A model generated the notes under the pieces. It did no database searches. It saw only the letters and a program-made list of their open reading frames with translations, and was not told where the DNA came from. Made by a program: the position numbers and the translations under genes. This document shows, piece by piece, positions 1 to 7,431 of a DNA stretch of 18,784 nt; position 1 is the first letter of the stretch, and every line of letters starts with the position of its first letter. Source of the stretch: Pseudomonadota bacterium (GTDB lineage Bacteria; Pseudomonadota; Gammaproteobacteria; Burkholderiales; Gallionellaceae). Location of the stretch: positions 1 through 18,784 of the forward strand of contig JAJZSA010000051.1 in the NCBI GenBank assembly GCA_021822115.1, given 5' to 3'.

Positions 1-494
1 TGCGCAACACGCGCAAATTCGATTTCACCGTCGAGACCGGTCCGCAGTTCCTCGACTTCCTCGCCGAATACCTGGTGTTCCTCATCCTCGCCGCCGACCG
101 CATCGCCTATCGCAAGCTGGATGCCGAAGAACGCCAGATCTTCACCGGCAACCTCGCCAACCGCACCGGCGAGACCTACGCCGAGAACCGCAGCCGCCTG
201 CTCGATCAGGACATCAAAGCCTGCAAGCAAGCCTTCATCGACCTGGTCAACCAGCGCGCCGGTGAATATGCCGATTTCGATTACGACGAGAACGGCCCGG
301 ACTACGGCTTCTATCGCTACCTCGCCTGGTGCATCAGCCAGATCCTGAGCGAAGAGGATGCCAAGTGGATCATCGACCCGATGATCAGCTACGAGGCCCC
401 CGAATCCATCAAGCTGGTGGAAAAGACGCTGCGCGGCCTGTGGGAAGAAGAACCGCGACCGGCACGCCGCCGCAGCGGCACCAGCGGAGACTGA
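1..494 (+). CDS. Conserved-looking hypothetical protein, 5' partial
   Basis: The reading frame is open from the window edge (first full codon at base 3) to a TGA at 492-494, so the gene begins outside the window and about 163 residues of its C-terminal part are visible. A GTG at 75 is an internal codon, not a convincing start, because coding continues upstream in the same frame. The visible part is rich in charged residues and aromatics, with no clear membrane segment, and ends in a basic tail (PRPARRRSG). Codon use is GC-rich and matches the host genes. I do not recognise the family, and the neighbouring dioxygenase gives no firm hint of function. It is followed by a palindromic repeat rather than a T-tailed terminator. 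Confidence 0.8.
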   Translation, partial: RNTRKFDFTVETGPQFLDFLAEYLVFLILAADRIAYRKLDAEERQIFTGNLANRTGETYAENRSRLLDQDIKACKQAFIDLVNQRAGEYADFDYDENGPDYGFYRYLAWCISQILSEEDAKWIIDPMISYEAPESIKLVEKTLRGLWEEEPRPARRRSGTSGD

Positions 495-555
495 GCGCGT
501 GACAAGAATGTCGCTACCCTCTACTCATCTCTCGCTTCTCGAAAGCGGGATACCA

Positions 556-596
556 AAGCCCTTCTCCCCCCGGGAGAAGGGTTGGGATGAGGGAAA
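556..596. repeat. REP-like palindromic repeat
   Basis: A perfect 10-bp inverted repeat (CCCTTCTCCC at 559-568, GGGAGAAGGG at 572-581) with a 3-base loop is followed by a GGGATGAGGG-type tail. The composition is typical of dispersed REP/BIME-like extragenic palindromes found in many proteobacterial genomes. It sits between two genes and has no T tract, so it is a poor intrinsic terminator, although the hairpin could stabilise the upstream mRNA 3' end. Repetitiveness cannot be shown from one window. Confidence 0.55.
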
Positions 597-623
597 GCAC
601 GATCATGATCTCCAGAAACCTCG

Positions 624-1502
624 ATGAGCATGCTCTCCCCCTTCGACCTCGCCGATGACGGCACCTTCCAGCGCTGGCGCGACGCCAAACTGGCCAGCGC
701 CCCGCAACGCACGGCAGACCTCATCGTCGAAGTGCGCGACCCGCGCGACCTGACGCAAGCCGAACGCGACGCCCTCAACGAACGCATCCAGCGCTGCAAC
801 ATGGCGATCTACACCAGCCCCGTGCTGGACGAAGACAGCGACCTGTTGCGCAAACTCGGCACCCAGTTCGGACTCGATCACCTCGATGCCAACTGGCTGG
901 CCGGCGAAGACGGCGTCTCCTCCATCCGCGTGGTCGACACCGGCACCCGCCAGCACTACATCCCCTACACCGACAAACCCATCAAGTGGCACACCGACGG
1001 CTACTACAACCCGCCCGAGCGGCAGATCCGCGCCATGGTGCTGCACTGCGTGCGCGATGCCGCCAGCGGCGGCGACAACCGTCTGATGGACCACGAGCTG
1101 TGCTACCTGCTGCTGCGCGAGCAAGACCCGGCGCACATCGAAGCGCTGATGCAGCCGGACGTGATGACCATCCCCGCACGCGTGGACGATACCGACGGCG
1201 TGCGCGCCGCACAGAGCGGCCCGGTGTTCTCGGTGGACAAGGATGGCAATCTGCACATGCGCTACACCGCCCGCACGCGCAGCATCGAATGGAAAGACGA
1301 CGCAGCGACCAAAGCTGCCGTCGCCGCCTTGGAAGCCTTGCTCGCCTCCGACGTCCCACACGTCTTCAGTGCCCGCCTGCAACCCGGCATGGGCCTGCTT
1401 TGCAACAACGTGCTGCACGACCGCAGCGCCTTCACCGACGACCCGCAACATCCCCGCCTGCTTTATCGCGCCCGCTATCTGGATCGCATCGCGCTCGCCT
1501 GA
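624..1502 (+). CDS. TauD/TfdA-family Fe(II)/2-oxoglutarate-dependent dioxygenase
   Basis: This encodes 292 residues, the usual size for TauD/TfdA-type enzymes, which use iron(II), oxygen and 2-oxoglutarate to hydroxylate a small substrate in the cytoplasm. The facial triad is visible: the HxD motif lies in WHTDG (His123, Asp125) and the distal His265 in NNVLHDRSAF. An arginine-rich HPRLLYRARYLDR segment near the C-terminus supplies the expected 2-oxoglutarate-binding Arg. The substrate cannot be read from the sequence; taurine, gamma-butyrobetaine and other compounds are handled by relatives. ATG codons at 624 and 630 are both possible starts; neither has a strong ribosome-binding site, and the first was kept. 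No transporter or sulfonate gene is nearby, so a taurine role is not supported. Confidence 0.85.
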   Translation: MSMLSPFDLADDGTFQRWRDAKLASAPQRTADLIVEVRDPRDLTQAERDALNERIQRCNMAIYTSPVLDEDSDLLRKLGTQFGLDHLDANWLAGEDGVSSIRVVDTGTRQHYIPYTDKPIKWHTDGYYNPPERQIRAMVLHCVRDAASGGDNRLMDHELCYLLLREQDPAHIEALMQPDVMTIPARVDDTDGVRAAQSGPVFSVDKDGNLHMRYTARTRSIEWKDDAATKAAVAALEALLASDVPHVFSARLQPGMGLLCNNVLHDRSAFTDDPQHPRLLYRARYLDRIALA

Positions 1503-1525
1503 AGACTCACCGCAGCAAACAACCT

Positions 1526-1560
1526 CGTCATTCCCCCGCAAGCGGCAATCCTGCTTGCGC
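1526..1560. repeat. dRS3/REP-like repeat after the dioxygenase gene
   Basis: The core at 1530-1549 reads ATTCCC, eight bases, GGCAAT. This is one base away from the ATTCCC-N8-GGGAAT pattern of neisserial dRS3 and of similar repeats dispersed in betaproteobacteria. A second, nested inverted repeat (CGCAAGC 1537-1543, GCTTGCG 1553-1559) can form a 7-bp stem. It begins about 28 bases after the stop codon at 1502 and lacks a T tract. The family assignment rests on pattern similarity only. Confidence 0.5.
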
Positions 1561-1670
1561 GAAACGATACGCGTCACACCGTATCAGTGCTTCCATCTAT
1601 AACTTTCAGAAAAATATATAGGCCTTTCGGCATATTTCCCCTGCCATCAGAAATGTTTAAGGTGCGCCCC

Positions 1671-1686
1671 TGGCATCCCGATGCCA
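1671..1686. promoter_or_regulatory. Small palindrome upstream of the membrane-protein gene
   Basis: TGGCATC and GATGCCA form a perfect 7-bp inverted repeat around a CC centre. It lies 23 bases before the ATG at 1710 and just upstream of the GGAGA ribosome-binding site at 1696-1700. It could be an operator or a leader hairpin; no function can be proven from sequence. Confidence 0.25.
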
Positions 1687-1709
1687 CAGACAACCGGAGA
1701 CACAATCAG

Positions 1710-1991
1710 ATGAAATACCTGGGCCTGAGCTTCGCCGTACTCGCCGTGATGGTCACCCTGATGATCTGGGCCAATCGCCCAGAACTACTGACCAAACCGC
1801 AAGAACACCTGCAAGCCGCGAACGACAAACTCCAACACTGGAACGAAGAGCGCAACAGAAAAGCCGCCTTCGAAGCCTGGATGGCCAAACTGCAACTCCC
1901 CCAGGATTGCGCCACCACGCAATCACATCTGCGCAGACTCGAGTGCAAGAACCAAGTGGATCTGCATGCGGCAAGGTTCAGTTATCGGTGA
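1710..1991 (+). CDS. Small single-pass membrane protein of unknown function
   Basis: This encodes 93 residues. The N-terminus (MKYLGLSFAVLAVMVTLMIW) is a clear hydrophobic segment of about 18 residues that serves as a membrane anchor or uncleaved signal. It is followed by a charged, helical region rich in Gln, Asn, Lys and Glu (about residues 27-60) that probably lies in the periplasm, and two cysteines (in QDCATT and LECKN) that could form a disulfide. The frame is open upstream to 1587, but the ATG at 1710 is preferred because a GGAGA motif precedes it and the hydrophobic segment starts there. The family is not recognised. It is the last gene with host-like codon use before the AT-richer island. 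Confidence 0.6.
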   Translation: MKYLGLSFAVLAVMVTLMIWANRPELLTKPQEHLQAANDKLQHWNEERNRKAAFEAWMAKLQLPQDCATTQSHLRRLECKNQVDLHAARFSYR

Positions 1992-2062
1992 GAGGCAGGT
2001 CGGTTATTCCGCCATAGCAGACCACCTGGATAGCCTCCCGAGAAGGCAACTTTGTTGTCCAT

Positions 2063-2099
2063 TGCAGACACCTCAACTTAGCTTGGAAAGTGTCTAGCA
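2063..2099. other. Imperfect stem-loop at the left edge of the accessory island
   Basis: AGACAC at 2066-2071 pairs with GTGTCT at 2090-2095 and TGC (2063-2065) with GCA (2097-2099), with one bulged A, giving about 9 bp around an 18-base loop. It lies in the gene-free 1992-2158 stretch before the metallo-hydrolase gene. It may mark the edge of the inserted DNA or be a regulatory hairpin; no T tract supports termination. Confidence 0.3.
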
Positions 2100-2158
2100 A
2101 ATCGAGGGCGATTCAATAGTTGCGAACATGACGAACATTATGAATAGACGAAGAAAAT

Positions 2159-3355
2159 ATGAGCCAATTTGTCGCAATTCCTGTTTCACTTGGTGATGCC
2201 TTTTATTTGAATAGAAATGACTACTCAATTTTGATTGATGGCGGTCTCGATGAGGCGGGGTTCCCCACCTTGTTCTTAAACACGATTAAGAGTGACAACG
2301 TGAACGTGGTGGTCTGCACGCACAACGATGCTGACCATGCTAACGGTATATTAGGTTTCTTAAAGGCTGGATTATCTTGTGATGAGGTATGGCTTCCAGG
2401 ATCATGGATCGGGGTGCTGCCCGACATTCTTGGACCGTTTCACAGCGTTCTTACCGAGTTAGCGGAGAATATCCTAGATGACAGACGTCAATACAAGGAT
2501 GACAGTCTCAATCCTGAAGCGCCCACACTTGAGACGTACTTCGAGGAAAGAAAGGCGCTGTCAGAACTGAATGCTGATGATAAGAGGGAGACGAGCGGTC
2601 TTTATGAGGACGGGTGGTCTGCACAGCTTGTCGAACTGCTCGAGATGTCAGTCCCGTGGGATTCTGTTTCATTACTGCATTGGATAAATCGCTTGGTCTA
2701 TCCGTATTACGTACATCATTTTGATGAGGCGGAGATTCAGCTCTTATGGTCCGCTATCGAAGCTGCGAGTCGGATCCGTGCAATTGCTCAAGCGGCCTTC
2801 CACCGCGGTATTCCAGTCCGATGGTTCGAATACGATACTAACTCTCCATCAGGGGGAAATAGTTACCTTCGCCCTCTTAACGCCAAGGAGATTGCAACGG
2901 TCAGAGTTCGACCAGCGGGAACACTCCTTTACTTGTTATCACTTTCTGTGTCGAATAAGGAAAGCCTAGTATTCTGGTCACCGCCCATGGAACAGCACCC
3001 GGGGGTGCTATTTAACGCGGATTCCGATCTTGCCAATGTGCAACTCCCATCCAACTCCGAGCTTCTTGGCGCACTGGCGACGGCGCCGCACCACGGTTCA
3101 GAGGCAAATGCTAATGCATATCTGGAGGTGGCAAGAGCGGCACCGACAGCGTATAGCACTGTCACCTGGGTTCGTAGCGATGGTAGAAGCACGAAGCGCC
3201 CTGGCGCGGCTTACCTAGGATTGGGACGCAATAAGCGCGCTTGTACCATTTGTCGCATATCAGCAAAGCAATTTACCAAGAAGTATGCAGTGGTAGCACA
3301 AACTGCAAAATCCGGCACGTGGCAAGTGCTAAGTGCCCAATGCACGTGTCGCTAA
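2159..3355 (+). CDS. ComEC/Rec2-like metallo-beta-lactamase-fold hydrolase, stand-alone
   Basis: This encodes 398 residues with an MBL-fold metal site of the ComEC/Rec2 type. The first motif is THNDADH (His55, Asp57, Asp59, His60), the ComEC-like H-x-D-x-D-H variant. An acidic metal-ligand candidate is Asp288 or Asp290 in FNADSDL, and the late motif PHHGSEA holds His311 and His312. There are no membrane segments, so this is a soluble domain rather than a DNA-uptake channel. An insertion of about 200 residues, rich in acidic and aromatic residues, separates the first and second halves. The C-terminus is cysteine-rich (CTICR, CTCR), possibly metal-binding. Relatives hydrolyse phosphodiesters and often occur in bacterial conflict loci; the substrate here is unknown. 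AT-rich codon use marks transfer. The start has only a weak AAGA-type site. Confidence 0.8.
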   Translation: MSQFVAIPVSLGDAFYLNRNDYSILIDGGLDEAGFPTLFLNTIKSDNVNVVVCTHNDADHANGILGFLKAGLSCDEVWLPGSWIGVLPDILGPFHSVLTELAENILDDRRQYKDDSLNPEAPTLETYFEERKALSELNADDKRETSGLYEDGWSAQLVELLEMSVPWDSVSLLHWINRLVYPYYVHHFDEAEIQLLWSAIEAASRIRAIAQAAFHRGIPVRWFEYDTNSPSGGNSYLRPLNAKEIATVRVRPAGTLLYLLSLSVSNKESLVFWSPPMEQHPGVLFNADSDLANVQLPSNSELLGALATAPHHGSEANANAYLEVARAAPTAYSTVTWVRSDGRSTKRPGAAYLGLGRNKRACTICRISAKQFTKKYAVVAQTAKSGTWQVLSAQCTCR

Positions 3356-3680
3356 TGTGCAGGCAGCATTCCACGCAGCAGCAGCCGTTCAAATCGCGGG
3401 CGACGACAGACGGCAACGGCCGAGTAGCTGGCATCCAGCATTTTCAAGCGAATGTTTCTTTTGGGAACAAAGCCATCTCCCAACAACTGGCGAACTCTAG
3501 GAAATCTGCCCAGTAATATATATTCCTTGAGACGTTTCCACTCTGCTGTATTTCAAAAGCATACCCATTTTAAATAACATGAATACTGCTATTTATCGGT
3601 TAATTATGTATATTCCGTTCAGCCAGCAGTCGCATACCACGTCTTAATAATATTATGGATTCATGGAATTACTAACAATG
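3356..3680. other. Gene-poor gap inside the island, promoter-like AT-rich half
   Basis: The first half (to about 3510) is of medium GC and holds only a short GTG-started ORF at 3357-3500 with unremarkable composition, which I do not call as a gene. The second half, from about 3515, is strongly AT-rich (for example TTAATAATATTATGG near 3644) and probably carries the promoter of the following two-gene operon. No -35/-10 pair with good spacing stands out, and no attC-like core site was found here. Confidence 0.4.
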
Positions 3681-4169
3681 GCAGGCCCCGTACTCTATTC
3701 GGCAAATCCTTGGGTGGCTCATGAAATATCGATGCGGTATTTAGATGGGAAGCATTTTGTGTGGTGCAGTGAGTACTATGACCCATCTACCGCCCCACCG
3801 GGATCGGCCCAATCAGCCATAGCCCCCAGCTCAAGCCCCAAAGGTATCTACGATGCCTTGCATGGCGATTGCTACAGGGAGGATAGGCACAGCTCATTAA
3901 TTAAGCGATACAAAGGGACGTTCTGCCGCCTTGCAAAAAACTGGTTGGCAGATTCTTTGATTACTGCTGAGCAACATAACGAAATCGTTTCTACAGTTAG
4001 GTCACCCAGTTGGCGGATTTGGCGGCCGGTGCTATACGTAATACCCAAAGCCCCAATTGAGGCTGCTGATAGATTGAAAAGTGTAGCTAATAAGCATCGC
4101 GCCGCTTACGGCCCAGAATTGCAGATAGTGGACTTGATGCAGCAAGAATTTGACATCATTGAGAGGTGA
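3681..4169 (+). CDS. Hypothetical protein, first gene of an island operon
   Basis: This encodes 162 residues from the ATG at 3681, or 168 from an in-frame ATG at 3663. The later start was chosen because the compact, apparently ordered region begins with MAGPVLYSANPW; neither start has a good ribosome-binding site. Striking features are a GKHFVWCSEYYDP segment near residue 30, a Ser/Pro-rich linker, a basic helical middle (RYKGTFCRLAKNWLADSL) and an IWRPVLYVIP strand. There is no signal peptide or membrane segment, so it is probably cytosolic. I recall this general pattern from anonymous bacterial proteins but cannot name a domain or function. It is followed after only 7 bases by the next gene, whose ribosome-binding site lies in this gene's last codons. 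Codon use is AT-rich and foreign. Confidence 0.7.
   Translation, partial: AGPVLYSANPWVAHEISMRYLDGKHFVWCSEYYDPSTAPPGSAQSAIAPSSSPKGIYDALHGDCYREDRHSSLIKRYKGTFCRLAKNWLADSLITAEQHNEIVSTVRSPSWRIWRPVLYVIPKAPIEAADRLKSVANKHRAAYGPELQIVDLMQQEFDIIER
4161..4169 (+). promoter_or_regulatory. Shine-Dalgarno overlapping the upstream stop codon
   Basis: GAGAGGTGA contains an AGAGGTG ribosome-binding core and the TGA of the preceding gene, 7 bases before the ATG at 4177. It decides the start of the second island-operon gene and suggests the two proteins are made in a coupled ratio. Confidence 0.65.
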
Positions 4170-4176
4170 CTCAGCA

Positions 4177-5067
4177 ATGATCTCGGTAATTTCAAAATTC
4201 GACCACAAGACAGCCGCCGGCATTTTGGCGCGCACGGCGCTTGCTATTACGGATTATGGAAATCCTGCCAGCATCGCAAGAATTCCAGACGAAGAGCGCA
4301 TCAGAGAGACACTATTGTCCGAAATTCGGAGCAAACTTCAAATCACCTCAAATGATCAATCCGAAGGTTCTATAGATCGCATAGCCGAACAGTTGGATAT
4401 AGAAAGCGATAAGCTCATCGGTGCTATTGACGAAAAGAGCGTGCTTTCTAGCATGGCTGCAAAAGGATATATCCCTTCCGATCTCTTTGAAGTTTCTGTG
4501 ATCGACCAGGTCAAAGAAATTTATGGGAAGAACTATGCTTCCGAAGAGTTGAATATATTGAGCACGGTGAAGTCTCCAGATCAGGAACAGCACTATGGAA
4601 CACCTTCTTCCCCCGAACAACCATTTCTAATTTCGTTGTTTGCAAAAAACTTTGAGAATAAATTTCCTCTCAAAAGTTATACGTTGCTAGTTGTGGGGCA
4701 ACGTAATGGACTTCAGCTCTCGGTTCACCAAGTATGGCGTGTCTATCACGACCGAGTAGATCTTTCCAATATCACCGACCTTATCGATATGCTTCAACGA
4801 TTCTCTGATAAGTTTGGAGCGGAGATTGAAGTGGGGGGGGTAAAAGGGCATTTCTTCAGAGAGCTAAACTTTGAGAAAAGCGCTCCTTTCACCAATCGGT
4901 TGAAATTTAAGTTCTTGTCTGATGGAAAATTAATCGAAGACCCGAAAAGACTAATTACCTTTACGGCATTTACACAAAACGAACCAAGTACTGGCAAAGT
5001 AACGTCCGCAATGGCTCTAGCTATCGACTTGAAGCTATATAAAGATTTTCTTCGTCAGAAGAATTAG
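4177..5067 (+). CDS. Hypothetical protein, second gene of the island operon, with a G8 tract
   Basis: This encodes 296 residues from the ATG at 4177. This start is preferred over an upstream TTG at 4150 because GAGAGGTGA (4161-4169) sits 7 bases before it, and that Shine-Dalgarno contains the stop codon of the upstream gene, implying translational coupling. The N-terminal 100 residues look helical and charged. The C-terminal part (about 145-296) alternates predicted strands and helices (SYTLLVVGQRNGLQLSVHQVW, RLITFTAF) and ends in a basic tail. There is no membrane segment or signal. No catalytic motif is recognised, so function is open; a toxin/immunity or defence pairing with the upstream gene is only a possibility. 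A run of eight G at 4833-4840 lies inside the coding region. Confidence 0.7.
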   Translation: MISVISKFDHKTAAGILARTALAITDYGNPASIARIPDEERIRETLLSEIRSKLQITSNDQSEGSIDRIAEQLDIESDKLIGAIDEKSVLSSMAAKGYIPSDLFEVSVIDQVKEIYGKNYASEELNILSTVKSPDQEQHYGTPSSPEQPFLISLFAKNFENKFPLKSYTLLVVGQRNGLQLSVHQVWRVYHDRVDLSNITDLIDMLQRFSDKFGAEIEVGGVKGHFFRELNFEKSAPFTNRLKFKFLSDGKLIEDPKRLITFTAFTQNEPSTGKVTSAMALAIDLKLYKDFLRQKN

Positions 5068-5092
5068 TGTTTATTAAACTCGCAACATCATC

Positions 5093-5231
5093 ATGAGTTT
5101 TTGCCAAAGCGCGACTTTCCCATCCAGTTCGAGGAGCGGATGTCGCAGCAGTAGAGAAACTCCGTTTACACGAAATTCCGGACACCCTCGGTCTTGAGAG
5201 GTATGAAATTCAGGGGAATGACACTTCATGA
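5093..5231 (+). pseudogene. Small frameshifted ORF remnant just before attC
   Basis: From the ATG at 5093 the frame runs ATG AGT TTT and then, read as it stands, ends at the TGA at 5195-5197. If one T of the five-T run at 5098-5102 is dropped, the frame continues through well-composed, protein-like codons (SHPVRGADVAAVEKLRLHEI) to the TGA at 5229-5231, giving about 45 residues. That stop lies 16 bases before the attC R'' box, which is how cassette ORFs usually end. No clear ribosome-binding site is visible. It may be a decayed cassette gene, a 5'-truncated fragment or chance; a sequencing error in the T run would also explain it. Confidence 0.35.
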
Positions 5232-5247
5232 TGTCTATTCGTCAACC

Positions 5248-5334
5248 GTCTAACATGGCGCTCAACCTCGCTCCCTTCGGTCGCTAGACACTGCGCGATA
5301 AGGCCGCGCAGCGCCGGTTAGCTCTACGTTGCAT
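5248..5334 (+). other. Integron attC (59-base element) recombination site
   Basis: All four simple sites of an attC are present in order. R'' is GTCTAAC (5248-5254), then 5 bases, then L'' GCTCAACC (5260-5267). L' GGTTAGC is at 5316-5322, then 5 bases, then R' GTTGCAT (5328-5334). L'' complements L' except for one extra base, matching the unpaired extrahelical base that sets strand choice in known attC sites. Inside is a perfect 7-bp hairpin (CTGCGCG 5291-5297, CGCGCAG 5305-5311). R' keeps GTT but departs from the GTTRRRY consensus at the second R; since exchange occurs at G^TT, the bases after it may belong to non-integron DNA. Orientation places the plus-strand island genes upstream, as in a cassette. 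Confidence 0.7.
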
Positions 5335-5408
5335 GTCTGGTTGCTAACGTAAACCTGACGCATTTGAAGTTGCCTTGAAATGGCCACAATGGCCGCCAAG
5401 CAGCCATG

Positions 5409-5435
5409 AAAAACGGGCGCCCGAAGGTGCCCGTT
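5409..5435 (-). terminator. Rho-independent terminator of htpG
   Basis: Read on the minus strand, AACGGGCACC pairs with GGCGCCCGTT (one mismatch) across a TTCG tetraloop, and the stem runs into five T. It lies 25 bases after the htpG stop codon and, being convergent with the island, may also insulate it. Confidence 0.8.
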
Positions 5436-5460
5436 ATGCTTACCACCAACTACCAACCGC

Positions 5461-7362
<1,902 letters not shown>

Positions 7363-7431
7363 GTTTTCTCCGTTGAAGATGGGTTGAACAGAAAATCGTG
7401 AGGCGGCAGGTGGGGACGCCCGATGCGGATT

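Larger units (their letters stand above)
5068..5460. other. Gene-poor gap between the island operon and htpG
   Basis: This stretch holds, in order, a small frameshifted ORF remnant (5093-5231), an integron attC site (5248-5334), about 70 bases with no recognised feature, and the htpG terminator (5409-5435). It is the junction where plus-strand island genes converge on the minus-strand htpG. No integrase or tRNA gene is present. Confidence 0.7.

Noticed and set aside
603..1577. Long minus-strand ORF (324 aa) opposite the dioxygenase gene
   Set aside because: It is an antisense shadow: His/Val/Gly-rich composition with no motif. The plus-strand frame carries the complete iron-binding triad.
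3241..3516. 91-aa ORF overlapping the 3' end of the metallo-hydrolase gene, and the 48-codon GTG ORF at 3357-3500
   Set aside because: No ribosome-binding site, no recognisable motif and low-information composition; more likely chance frames in an intergenic stretch.
3527..3552. TTGAGA and TGTATT as a promoter for the island operon
   Set aside because: The spacer is only 14 bases, too short for a sigma-70 promoter. The AT-rich region may hold another one that I cannot pinpoint.
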